DNA of 64,000 nucleotides from Holtermannia corniformis (Eukaryota > Basidiomycota > Tremellomycetes > Holtermanniales). The stretch covers positions 47,676-111,675 of the forward strand of contig BCIJ01000034.1 in NCBI GenBank assembly GCA_001599935.1, read 5' to 3'. A model generated the notes under the pieces. The model saw only the letters and a list, made by a program, of their open reading frames with translations, was not told the origin of the DNA and did no database searches. Below are positions 10,182 through 21,983 of the stretch, piece by piece; the first letter of the stretch is position 1; every line of letters begins with the position of its first letter. A program made the position numbers and the translations under genes.

Positions 10182-13100
10182 ATGTCTGACGATCAGACTG
10201 CGTCAGACACCCAGGATGGACAGTCGAGAAAGAAGGAGCCCCTGGTGAACGTCTTTGGGCTCATTCACGAGGTTTCAAGGATTGTCAAGGTGCGGAACTA
10301 CTATCAGTATTTTATCATGACTGATATGAGCTCTTCAGCTCAATCTTGGTCCGTGACAAGACGAGCTATAGCTGACGAGCTGATCACCTGCTCACAGACA
10401 CGGCGCTGTCATGGGAGTGAGCCAGTCTCGGCCAATGCAAAGTTTAGACGGCACTGACTTGCAATTGACAGACAGCTCAATGCGACTGATGTCAACTACA
10501 CAACAGTAAGGCCTCTGGTCACTCGACTACTCAAGAGGGATCCGTCGGCAGTCGTCTATGCACTGATGGTCAACCGGTAAGCGTCAACATCGCTCCGACT
10601 GGCACGCACAGACTTATCTGTATGAAAGCATACAATTCCTAACATTGGCTTCAAACGATCTGGCATATGCTCCACTTCAAACATCCCGAGCGGCACTTTG
10701 CGAGCTGCTCGCCAGTGAGTTTGTGGCCGAAAGGTTCAAACTGTCCGTGCTGATCTCGTTCGTGCTGTACAGCAAAGTTGCTTCGCGAGTTCTCAGCAAC
10801 AGAGCTCGAACTGGTCGGCGTCTTGACAAAGCCGTTCTGCCCATTCCAGGTGAGCGACCGCTGCCTGAATTCTGACTGGACGCTGAAACCGCTCAGGGTG
10901 CATCCGAGGAGATCTGGGCAGGTCTGGGTGATGAGCGGGATGATGTTGAAGAGGAAATTGGGAATGCCTTGGAGGTGTGTACAGAATCTGCATGCGCAGG
11001 CTTTCTCACATCAGTATAGATGGCAATCGTTTCGCAAGCCAAGCATTTCCTCTCCACACCGCTCGTCCAACACCTCATCACCCTCATCCACTCCGGTCAG
11101 ATCGTCTACCTCCCACACGCCTCACGATCTCTCATCTCAGATACGTACCGATCCGAAGCGACTCAAGCACGTCTCCGTCGGGATACCAGCGCGATTGAGC
11201 GCGGCCAGGCCGGCACCCATGATCACGCGCCCGAGCTCGGCGGTGTATACGTATACGATCCGTTTGAGGCTGGTTGGCTGGATCACGGACGCCTGCGAGT
11301 ACCGAGATGGCGTAATTGGCTCGAGTTTCAGAACTTTGCGGTGCTGTTGTCGCTCTTCGTCTGGACCTTGTCAGGTACGATTGTTGCTGCCTGTCGGCAT
11401 CAGTTCTGATGCAATCGCAGCGGAGGATGATGGCCACGTCAATGCTATCGAGATTGTATTCATCATCTATACACTTGGCTTCACTCTGGAAGAGTTTGCG
11501 GCTTCGAAGGAACACGGATGGCAAGGTTTGTCATGCAGTGATGCTTTCCGAGTCAATGCTGATGGATGCCAGTGTATTCCGCCAATGTAGGTCCAATGCA
11601 TCAGCTTGCGGGGAGCAACTGATTTCGGCAAAGGCGTGGAATGCGTTCGACATGACCTTCGTGCGTGAATACTCGTCGCTTGACTTTTGTGCTTACAATA
11701 CACAGATCGTCCTCTTCCTCGCCTACCTTGTCCTCCGAGTCGTTGGCCTCGCCACACATTCGGACGAGACGTCCGACCTCGCTTTCGACATCCTAGCGTG
11801 CGGCGCTTGCATCCTCTTCCCACGTCTGGCTTTCTTTGCCATCAAAGACAACGTCGTGATCCTCGCGGTGAGCTTTGTGTTGCCACTACTAATGGGATCT
11901 GACGTACGAACCCAGTTGAAAGCTATGATTGCTGACTTTGTTGGGTTCATGGGGATCGCTAGTTCGTTTGTGTACGTTACTGAAAAACGAATACTGACTA
12001 CGTGCGATAGTCGTGTGCTTCTCAGGTGTGCTGTTCACGCTATGGACCCTCGGCCGGGAAACTTGGACAGTCAGGCAGATTGCATGGCTGATGCTGTACG
12101 TACCTTGTGCGCTGCTTGGTCTGTCTACTGACCATCACGATAGTCAAATCTGGGTGCGATATGCTAACAACATCAATTGATCTTCGGCTGACACGTATCA
12201 CAGTTCGGAAGCAGCTATCTCGGGTTCTCAGCCAGTACCTCTTTTCACCCGCTGTTTGGCCCGATCCTGCTGGTCATGTACGCGTAAGTCCGAGCCTGAT
12301 TTTGTGTCATTTCCAAGCGCTGATCCTGGCTGCCCAGCGTGCTGAGCAATACTTTACTCATCACCATTTTGATCTCAATCTTGTCAAATCGCTTCGCAGA
12401 GATCAACGCGAATGCGCAGCTTGAGGTAATTGATCCACTATGTCTATTGCAAACCTAATCTCTCCACAGCACCTATTCCAAAAAGCCGTCAGCACGATCG
12501 ATGGAGTGAAAGGCGACATCCTCTTCTCCTATATGCCACCCGTCAACCTCATTGCCTTCATCGTCCTCCTGCCGTTGAGCTGGATTTGCTCACCACGTAC
12601 GCTGCATCGCATCAACGTATTTGGTATTCGCCTTACGGTGTGTCATGCCTGACTGTGCTGACCCGTGTACTGATGTCACTTGCAGGCATTCCCAGTTCTG
12701 ATTGCCATCAGCGCATACGAGCGTCGGCAGTTCAAGCGTCGCCAGGGCCCTGCCTCCGTTCACCTCAAAGAGGAGAGTGCGTTCGACCGAATCGTAGAGG
12801 CCTTCACCGCGCCCGGTCTGTTTGAGTGAGTCTTTCATTAGATTCCAAGGCTTAGCGCTAACCACGCATCAGTTCGTTCCTTGGTCCTGGCTCGGAAGGA
12901 GTGATAGGCGCCGTGTTCGAAGCCGTGCCCGACTCGGCGCTCGAGCCGGATGACCCGAACAACACTCGCCTCTCGATTCCGGAGAACAGACCCGTTGCGG
13001 ACACTATCGACAAGCAGCGCACCGCGGTCCCTCCGGTCGTCTCGCCGACTGAACGATCGAGATTGAGTAGCCCACTTTCAAAGCTGTTCGGAAGACCTAG

Positions 13101-13269
13101 GATTGTCGCGAAAGACGAGGCACCGGTCACGCCGATCGAATCAGCTTCGGTCAGTGAAGTGGACGCTCTGCGTGCCGAGCTCAAGGAAATGCGCGAGTGT
13201 CAGGCGCGGATGGAGGGTCTGCTGCGTCAGTTCGTCAGTGGCGAGCAGCCGAAGACCGACAGCGCGTAG
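10182..13269 (+). CDS. Yvc1-like TRP-type cation channel
   Basis: At least 16 small exons from ATG 10182 to TAG 13269. Clear joins include 10476-10576, 10629-10714, 10773-10849, 10897-10974 and 11020 onward. The N-terminal cytosolic part carries EVSRIVK...RPLVTRLLKRD and SQAKHFLSTPLVQHL. Membrane segments include NFAVLLSLFVWTL, IVLFLAYLVLRVVGL, ILACGACILFPRLAFFAI, a pore region FHPLFGPILLVMYA, and VNLIAFIVLLPLSWICSP. The EFAASKEHGW and DILACGACILFPRL blocks are hallmarks of fungal vacuolar calcium-release channels related to Yvc1. A coiled coil (VDALRAELKEMRECQARMEG) ends the protein. The gap 10290-10475 may hide one more tiny exon. Confidence 0.85.
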
Positions 13270-13483
13270 TCTATCATCCACATAGGTCCATGGCGTTGAC
13301 ATATAACGACATGATATGCACAAGCATGACCCAATCGCCATGAGATTGAACAATGTTCGAGCATTCTGTACGAATACTACTAAAGTCCAGTGAAGTGCCG
13401 ATTCACAGGTGTTGAGAAAGAACAGAGTCGTAGCTGTGCGTTGGGTAAGCCTCTAGTTGGACACGACCGACGACACCGACTGC

Positions 13484-16010
13484 TTAGCCTTGTGTAGTCT
13501 GCACGGGGGCGCTATTCAGCATGTGCGGTCACGGACACTCTATCACTTACTCGGTCATCTCAGAGTTGATGACAAGGTGATGGAAGTCTTGCTCCACGTC
13601 ACGCACATGGAATAACAGATACTCTCCGCTCGCAAGTTGTGGCAGATGAGTCTTCGGCGAAAAGTCGGAGCGTTTGAAGGCATGATAGATGTGCCCGGCC
13701 GGGTACACGCGGGCGCTCGACATCTGCGCCTCGAGGGCTTCGCGAACCATGATGAACTAGGCAAGGTGTTGGCTGTGGTGATCTCGACGAGTTGCGACTG
13801 ACCCATGTCATTTGTGCCGGCGTCCGCCGATCCTCGCGCTCCGCCTGGTAGTCACGCGCATGGCGCAGGATGTCGCGCCAATTGATGGACCCATAGTGTC
13901 CGTCCTGTGAAGCAAGCCATCCCGACATGCGTACGAGGTTCTGCACGGTCGCGAACGACAAGCGCGAGACACAGTCGTAAGAATGAATGAATGTCGTGAT
14001 AAGCGATGCCGAGAGCTGGGTCAGGTCGGCGGGAAAGACACAGCTAAACGCATCAGTGAAGCTTCAGGCGCGAAAGATTTGGTACTGACGGACAGGCGAG
14101 GCAGTATGCGTGTACAAAGCGGCCCGGTGGCAAGCCGCAACCCGGGAATGTTGTGCAAGTCCGTGGATCCGCCCACAGCTACGGACTCCAGCTCTCAACT
14201 GGCCGATGACGCTTGAGCTCACAAGTGCAAAGAGCTGTCGGGGAGATCAGTCTGTCCTGGGTTGCAGCACCGCACGAGACTGACCGAAGCGATCGCGCCG
14301 CCCAGACTATGTCCTGCGATTACCAAGTCTTATCCACGTGTCAGCCGTGATTTCTATACGATATGGTGCAGACTCACTGTAGCGTGGGTTGCAAGATAGA
14401 GACTTCGAAAGAGCGCGGTGCAAGGGCCCTCCTACTTGAACCATTTTCTTCGAGGAGGTCAAATTCGCATGCCTGGTGTTTACGGGAAGACGTGAACGCA
14501 CCATGGCAGCTTTTAAGAAACCACCGTGCACCTGGTATGCCGGGGGATCGAAGCTCCCCAACGCCGACGGTAGCTTGAAAGGAGCGAGATCGCAAGTAAG
14601 ATCCTGGGCGCGTCAATTGTTCTCGCCTGGATTACCGTTCAGAATGTTGATGTCGCAACGACTTACAATCGCGACATCGTTCATGCTCTTGGTCCTGCGT
14701 AAACATCAGCTTGTGCGCTTGTGCTGGAAAACATTAAGCCATAGGCACCCGCGCACGACCACAAGCACCTCCTTACGATTGTGATCGGTAATCACCTGAA
14801 TAGAGTTAGTCACACATATCGGGAACGAAAAGTGGCATACCCAGTACCTCGGCAGTGACTTGTCGGTACCCATGACGATCTCTGGTCCCTGGGAGCGCCT
14901 ATCACCAGACGTTGACCCGACAATGACCGTGCCACCGAGTCGCGAGTAGTGATTGAAGATTGCTTGTTCACTGCGCTCCCGTGCTCTCTCTACAACGCGT
15001 CTCGCCTCGCCAGCGGGTTCGAAAGCGAGCTCTGATTCTGCCAAAACGTCGACGAGCAGGCGATCCTCCACCAAGCGCGACCTCTGCTGGGACAGCTGAG
15101 TGCGCTGAGCCAAACTTCCGACGTCTGGCTGCGGCGCGCCCTGGAACATGTCGAAGGAACCCTTGTAGGACCCGAGGACGATTTTGCTCATACGTTTGAG
15201 GTAAGCGCGGTCGCGCGCAAGCCGGCTCTCGGAGTGGATTGGAGGCGGTTGTGATGATGAGCGGCCGACCTCGGCGACGATGATCATCTCGTCGGGCAAA
15301 TCGGGCACGCTTTCGTGATTGGTGATGTTGATGCGCATGTCGTCGATCGAGCGTACGTTGGGCTGGTCCCTTGCGCCGCCACTGCGCCATGCGGCCATGT
15401 TGACAGGCTCAAGCGCCCGAAGCAGCTTCCGATCACCGTGCTCCATCGTCACGGCTTGCAGTGTTGCCCACGCCAAGACTGCGCGAAACATTGCGTCGCC
15501 CGAGGTTGGGAGTGCTGGGTTTTGAGCGCGAGCGTAGTCCGTCTCTTTTTTCACAAGCTCGAGGAACGTCCAGACGGAGAATGTCGTCTGCAAGCCATGA
15601 TCAAGGGGTTCAAGATACGATGCGAAACCATCAGACGTCATTCCCAGCCCGTGTCCTACGAAGTTGTTGACAGCTTCGGTGAAGCTCGACGGTAGGCGAC
15701 CGTCGGAAGCACGAAAGCGCCGCCTCATGGTACCGGCGGCGGCTCCGGCACTGAACAGGGCAAAGGCAGCATGACCGACGCCGTCTAGGTCTCGTCAACT
15801 TCTCACTATGTGACGGTGTGTCAATGCTCGCCAGTCAACGCATCGACTGCCCCATGAACGGCTGCAGTCTGTTCGGTGGCAAGTCAGCTCGCGGCATCTT
15901 GATCAGAGTTCGTACAGCCGGCTTTTTGATCGCGTTTGACACTGCACACCAATGAGCATACTACATTGTCCACTTGCCAGCAGCCACTCACCCTTGTGAC
16001 CAAGACCCAT
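13484..16010 (-). CDS. class 3 (diacylglycerol-type) lipase
   Basis: A multi-exon gene from ATG 16010 (MGLGHKVSNAIKKP...) through 15941-15840 and a long exon from 15790, ending at TAA 13484. The N-terminal half has a hydrophobic segment (GHAAFALFSAGAAAG). The catalytic half shows the family order: HNRKEVLVVVRG, DLTCDLAPFKLP, AYQVHGGFLKAA, the nucleophile elbow GHSLGGA (14294-14315), LPPGRFVHAYC, then SYDCVSRLSF, whose Asp is the expected acid. The YHAFKRSDF block is a C-terminal family motif. Such proteins hydrolyse diacylglycerol or phospholipid at membranes. The second donor (GTTGAC) is unusual and the last 8-residue exon is a prediction. Confidence 0.8.
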
Positions 16011-16269
16011 GGCTGGGTGAGTACTGGCTATCAGCGTTGGATACGTGCGGACGAATGTCCCTTGTTGCTTATGTGTTCAGCACAGGCCGAGAAGATGATG
16101 ACGGGATCCGAGAAGTAACCGAGGGCGATCCCCGCTGAAGGACCACTGCAGGTATAAATACCTCTCGAGAAGCGATGCAACACTGGCTGTACATCAAGCG
16201 GGCCAGCAGTAGCTGTAAGAGAAGCTCGGATGCAGAGAAGATGGCGGTGATAGACCTGTGCTACTTGCA

Positions 16270-16423
16270 AACTAGTTGTACGTCGCCGCCGTATCGCGCG
16301 GGCGCGGGATAGGCAGGTGTCTAACCAGAAAGGGGTAACGTAGGCTCCCCCCCGAAACTGGTCATAGGCATGCTGGTTTAAGCAGTTTAAATTATGTTGA
16401 CACGTGGTCTAGTGCATTACAGA
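16270..16423 (+). repeat. 154-bp dispersed repeat, copy 1
   Basis: This block, from AACTAGTTGTACG to GTGCATTACAGA, recurs in the same orientation at 41688-41841 with roughly 88% identity by eye. Both copies share the same first and last bases. It includes the GC-rich core CGCGCGGGCGCGGGATAGGC. There is no ORF. It may be an end of a mobile element or a small non-autonomous repeat, and it lies directly left of the inverted-repeat element at 16424. Confidence 0.8.
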
Positions 16424-16730
16424 TAGCCCGTCATCGGGAAATTCGCTTACGTAAGCCGGCACGGGTAATCTACGGGCAAATCCCCGTAAATCCCTACGGG
16501 AGCCCGTGCGGGCATTTACGGGCCACTTGCCAGGCTGCGGGCCAAGGACCTGGAGGCACGACCATTACATATGTACAGGCGTCTTACCGGCGTTTACGAG
16601 TGCTTTACGGGAAATGCCCGTAAATTTACGGGAAAGCCCGTAAACCCGTCAATACGCCCGTAGTCCGTAAGGCCTCTGGAGGTCATTTACGGGCGATCCC
16701 GTAACCCGTAAGCCGCCCGATGACGGGCTA
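16424..16730. mobile_element. MITE-like element with terminal inverted repeats and TA ends
   Basis: A perfect 15-bp inverted repeat, TAGCCCGTCATCGGG at 16424-16438 and its complement at 16716-16730, bounds 307 bp. The outermost TA on each side would fit a Tc1/mariner-type target duplication. TTACAG (16417-16422) and CTGTAA (16731-16736) extend the symmetry outward. The interior is packed with short TTTACGGGC-like words on both strands (for example GCCCGTAAATTTACGGGAAA), giving strong hairpin potential. No transposase is encoded, so it would be non-autonomous. Confidence 0.75.
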
Positions 16731-16939
16731 CTGTAACATCTGCATTGCAGATCGACGGCAAGTCTCTGATCGGCGATGCATCCAAAGATTCTTCTCATCT
16801 CAGCGCCTCGGGCCACTTCCCCTCAAACCTGCGAAGGAAGCAAGCCAAGTCGATCGAGAGACGCGTAGTGTCCGAGCTGTCCGGGTTCCGGTCGAGATAC
16901 TAGATGCGATCTACATGTATGCACTGCTGCCAATACCCA

Positions 16940-18489
16940 TCAAGCACCGTCAAGCGGCCACCATCGGGCTCGTATTCGCTGCCCGACTCCCTCTCTCTCG
17001 CCCTCCTCTCCGGCCTGGTCCAGACCACCAGGGTCCTTGGCTCCGTCCTTACCGCCCGCCCGAAGCCAGCGCTGAGCCTCATCAGGCTCCTGATATCGTC
17101 GTGCCATCCGCGTGAAAGATGTTTCAATTCGTGTGATTGCGACTGGGTCTAGGGCGGATAAGTAGGGCCGCGCTTTGGATTCCCATGCGTGGTAACTGCG
17201 TAAGGTAAGTTCGAGAGTGAAGACACGGAGAAGTAGCGGGACTGACGCTAGCTGACCACTGGCTTCAAAGTCGTACTCTTTGCCGTCGTACACCGCCGCA
17301 ATATGGTCATCTGTCCAGAGAGGCCAAAAGAACGCCCGTTCAGACAGGACGGTGACGGTGGTAGGGTACAGCTGAGCCAGCGTCCACGGCATCTCCTGAT
17401 GAACGTCAGCGCTTGTGCTTCCCCTTCTCACTGCGGGTAGCCGTCTCACAACTCACCACGCTGTGCTCTGTCCATTTCCCTTCGCGGAACCCCTCATAGC
17501 TCTCCAACCAGCGCTCCAAGAACACTGCACCTTTGCGCGCAACAATCACAGCGTTGCACAAGCCTTTGGGGTGCATCTCGTCGTCGCTGAACGGCTTGTG
17601 GAGGAATGAGAGGAAGTTTGCTTCGATCCCGAGGACGGTGTCGTGGTTGAGCAGAGAGTGGGCTGCAAAGTTGCGCAGGACAAAGGTGTCTATGTCGAGG
17701 TAGATGCCGCCGTATTGGAGTAACCTGAGGACGATGTTAGCTGGTGTATGGGGTAGAGTGAGAGGACGTACACCTCTAGACGGATAATGTCGGCTTTGTG
17801 AGCGAACTGAGGGCATGTCAATTCAGCAAACAGGTGGGAACGGGTTACGCGTACATGCACTACCGGCCGTCGTTCCAGCCCGATCCACTCGACTTCTCTC
17901 GCCTGAACAATCTCCACCATACCCCTCGTGATTCCATCTTCCCCGACCCAGCCCTCCCAATCCTTCACTCGATCCCACCAGTAGCCCTTGGGCTCATGTA
18001 TGCAGTGAAACAAAACCCTTTCCGGCTTGAGGTTGATCAGAGCACTCCGCATAGCCAGATATGCGAAATATGGAAAGTCGGGCTGGGGCGGGGGTGCGAG
18101 GCCATACACATAGTGTACAGTGTTCGGGATCGGTTCAAGTGGGGTTGGCAGGTTTGATGTCGGTGGTATGAGACTAGAAGGCCGAGGCAGGAGGGATCGA
18201 GGGAGGAGGGAGACGGACGTCTGTTCGGCTCGGCGAGAGTAGATTGACAGATAGGTTGGGTGATGGGCGCCAATCACGATGCCGAGGATGAGGAAGCAGA
18301 GGGGAGCAATCAGCTTGAACACTGTTGACTTGACGAGGGGGTGGGGGTGAGGCTGTTGAGTCAGTTTGGTACGGCCGAGACGGCGACTGGGCTTGGAGTG
18401 ATTCGGTGCTGATGCCTAGCACCAAGCACGTCCTACACTAGAGAGCAGCTGCAAGCCAGGACGCACACTGGTCGCTCGAGAGACGCCAT
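16940..18489 (-). CDS. GT32-like type II glycosyltransferase (DXD)
   Basis: Starts at ATG 18489 (MASLERP), then a 53-nt intron and the frame ASAPNHSKPSRRLGRTK. A signal anchor (KLIAPLCFLILGIVIG) makes it a type II Golgi-style membrane protein. The GT32 core follows: NTVHYVYGL, FAHKADIIRLEV, LLQYGGIYLDIDTF with the DXD metal/nucleotide-sugar motif, CNAVIVARKGAVFLERW, and HAWESKARPYL near the end. Introns with GTAGTG, GTACGT, GTGAGT and GTCAGT donors keep the frame. The substrate sugar is unknown. The C-terminal GGKDGAKDPGG tail is low complexity. Confidence 0.8.
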
Positions 18490-20258
18490 CACGGACGGCG
18501 AGCGGGATGTACTCGTGGCCCGTCATTTCTACCCGTCCTGCACCTGGCCAGCATGCAAGCTAGGCTGATACGGCGTCATTCCCAAGTTGGTTTCCTCTGC
18601 TCTTGCGCCTGTAAACCCCCTCAGCACACGGACGCTAGACTATCTAACAAATGACTCCGCAGCAGGTCTATCAATGCAAGCCGAGTCATGTGCTTCTGTC
18701 TTCGCATACTTACTTCTCGACTGCACCCCGTCACGTCATCTATCCACACCCCCGGAAACGCGGTTGACCTTTGGTGCGACCCAGCGGAGCGAATGTTTGT
18801 GGTATGTATGTACACCCGCCCTGGGTCCTCATGTTCCGGCTGCACCCCATTGTGCACAGTACGAGCGAATGTTTGTGGTACACCCGCCCTGCACCCTACT
18901 CTGCAGTATACACCCAATCTAGGAACCAATAGATGCAAGATACACCCATAGGAAAGCACGCTGCATACGGCGCCACCAACCAAGAGGGGTTAACAGGGGG
19001 TTATCCTGCAAAAGGCCACAAAACGCCGACGGAAAGGCTGGGACGACGTGTTCGTCTCAGCACCAAAGTACAATCATCCCACAATGCCGTATGCACGCGT
19101 CTTGCGACTTTGACACCATCACAACTGGTACCGTGGCAGGCGTGAACCCCATCAATCACCTCGCCAGCGTCCAAATCGACAGATCTACGCAGCTTTCGCC
19201 ACTCACGGCAAAAGGCACTCTGCTCACGCGATCATCTGTCCCGTGGCGGCAGCGTGGTGTGGCTGACTGATGGCCAGCACAGGACCATCGGCCTCTCTGG
19301 GCCCGGTGAGCTTTTCAGGGCCGGTGTATAGCAAACATTCGGCACAGCGCAGCGGCTTGCACTCCCGGCGGCGTCTGGGGCAGCCACGCCGCATGATTAC
19401 CGCCGCCAACGGGCGTCGTCGTGCGTGGCAGAGCATCTGCTCTCCATGATGTGAAACGCCAGCGTCGACTCCACTGTACCCATCTGATGCGCTGTGTCTA
19501 AACAACCGTGCTTTTCTTCCGGCCCAACACGCACCACCCACATACGCGCTCGCAACCTGCGCGCCAAGGTGGCCTACCGGGGTCATGCGCGCTCGTTCTT
19601 GAGGCAAACCTTGCATCTTATGCCCAGCGTTGGCGCCAGGGCCAGCGTTGGCGCTAGGGCGATTCCAGTGATCGACCGCTTGCTGCGCGACGCGTTGTAA
19701 ATGAAACGGGGCCGGTAAACGTGGCGGGCGTTAGACCGCCCAATGCGCCATGTCAGTGGCACTCAAAAGCTTGGACGCGCTCCGGGGTTGGCGTTTCCTC
19801 AAGCTGGGCTTTCACACTTGATCTCGTTCTCGGCTCGTTCCTGACCTCCGCCCCGTTCACGCGTTTCATCTTTCCTTCGCGCTCGTCACTGCGTGACAGC
19901 GGCTTTACCCTTTTCTAGTCACGCTGAAGCCACTCGCAGCGGGTCTGCAAGGTACCAGATTACGACTTTGGGCGAAATCAAACGCCTAGCCTTAGTGTGC
20001 GTAGCCCGGTCACGCCGTTTGACTTTACGCTCTTCAGCTCGCCCGTCAGCTCGTGGCCCTCGACGCGACTGCCTTGCATCATTCCCGGAGTTCTCGCTGG
20101 ACGAGCCGCTGCTGATCGTACTTAGTCTTACGCGTAGATTGTAAGTCTTACCCCGTCGATCATCCCACCACCCGCGTCTGCTTACCGAGTCTTCTCGCAG
20201 CCGCCTCGTCACTCTTTCAGTTTCGACCGCTTCTTGTCTCGACCGGTATCGCTGTAAA
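18490..20258. other. largest gene-free stretch; short local repeats
   Basis: No gene is supported over 1.77 kb. The word GCGAATGTTTGTGGTA occurs at 18789-18804 and 18865-18880, each followed by CACCCGCCCT. An 18-bp tandem pair lies at 19622-19657. The right part probably carries the promoter of the cyclin gene. Confidence 0.5.
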
Positions 20259-21631
20259 ATGTCGACCTACGCCAACTACTACGCATCGGGTTCTGCAACT
20301 CCCGTTTTCGAGCCAGTCTCGCCCACTTTCGAGGAACGCACGCACCCTGCGTCGCTGATGCCTTGCGGCGTTCACGACATGGCTCTGCTTGAGCTCATTC
20401 GAACCGATGTATCGCGCGAGATGATCTGTGAGTGTTGTGACGCGTAATGCATGTGCGCAACTGACAGACTCAAGTCTTCCTCGCCGACCGCACCACCTCG
20501 GTGATTGCGTGCTCCACCATCACCCCGATCAACGCGGCTCCCATCACGCCGCCTGCCACACCGGTCAAGCCTGGGTTTTCCGCCGATGGCTTGCCCACGC
20601 TCGAGACATTTATTGCTGTCTTGTGCGAGCAGTCCAACGTGCAAGTGTCGACCCTGCTCGCAACCCTCGTGTACCTCGAGCGTCTGCGCAACCGCCTGCC
20701 AAAGGTAGCCAAGGGTGAGTACGCGTCACCAGACACGGTGCATAGCTGACTTGTCCAGGCATGCCATGCACCCGTCACCGTGTCTTCCTCGCGACCCTCA
20801 TCGTGGCAGCCAAGTACCTGAACGACTCGTCACCAAAAAACAAGCACTGGGCACGCTACGCGGACATTCTCCGCTTCTCGCAATCCGAGATCAACTTGAT
20901 GGAGAAACAGCTGCTGTACCTCCTCGACTACGACCTCGCGATCTCGGAGCAGGAGATCGTGTACCGTACGTCTATTGCGCGCAGTGGGATGACGGTCGCT
21001 TACCCGCGTGATAGACTTCCAGCCCTTCTTGTGCCAATTCCAGTTCGGCTCGCCGGTCGCGTCGTCTTCATCTGCATCGCCCGTCGTCCCTCCGGCGCCT
21101 GTCGCGCTTGTCACCCCTCGTCGGCAACGCGTCGCCGCGCGCGTCAGCCGGTCCTACCAGGCTCCGCCACTGGATCGCTCTGGTTCATCGTCGTCGTTGG
21201 AGTCGGACTCATCCTCTGAGCCCCTTACACCACGGTCGTCAAGCAGCCGTTCGCCCTCACCACCACGTGCGGTCTACGCCGCGCCTCACGCGATCAAGCA
21301 ACAGCCGCGATCAGTGCGTTCAGCCTCGTCTCAGGCGGCAATCTCTCGACCAAAGGCTGTCTACGAGCCAGTGGTTGGCGCGACGCAAGGCTTGCCGCGT
21401 TCGCTCACATCGGCCGCGCTCGCCAAGCAGGCTGCGGCACAGGAGTATGCCACCGTCGCGCCGCCTCCGAGCAAAGAGGGCTTCTTCAACCGCTTGCTAC
21501 GCGCCGATCGCCGCAAACGCGCTCAGGAACCTGCCATCATGCAGCCCACGTATGACCACCAGCATGGTCATGGCGAGTACGAGGACGATATCGTCGTCGC
21601 GTCGGCCATGTCATGGCACGCCGTCTCGTAA
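20259..21631 (+). CDS. Pcl-type (Pho85-partner) cyclin
   Basis: Exons 20259-20427, 20475-20714, 20759-20965, 21015-21631; introns 47, 44 and 49 nt; 410 aa. The cyclin box is clear: [91 protein letters not shown]. The phrase KNKHWARYA...F...[14 protein letters not shown] is that of the Pcl1/Pcl2 group that activates Pho85-like kinases at G1 and in polarity. The C-terminal 200 residues are a Ser/Pro-rich tail with many SP/TP sites, expected to control stability. Confidence 0.85.
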
Positions 21632-21983
21632 AAGGAACAACGACCTCGTCGATCGACGTCGAGACCGCTATCCCAACTTTGCATCACCCCTTCCATTCAT
21701 TCCGGGCATTACCTTCCTTGCATGTATCTCCAGCATCGACCGACTCCCCCTTATAGTCGCCGGACGACTGCGCGAGCGCCACTGTAGTCTAGCAGAGCCC
21801 CTAGCGGGTCAAAATATGCAAAATGATGACTATACCGTTTCGAGCTGCAGTGGGTGATTGATAGCTTGGCAAGACAAGTCACAGGGAAGGCTTCCGCGGT
21901 CCGCCACTTTCACGGTTGCGGTGCGGGGCACCTCACGTGCGTCTCTTCTCTTTCTTTGGTCTCGTCTGGTCTTCAAGAACGCC
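21632..21983. other. intergenic, promoter of SNF2-family gene
   Basis: No separate gene is seen. An in-frame extension upstream of ATG 21984 exists but lacks a nearer ATG. Confidence 0.4.

Noticed and set aside
19224..19616. Minus ORF of 130 codons in the gene-free block
   Set aside because: Arg/Cys/His-rich random-like composition typical of noncoding GC-rich sequence.
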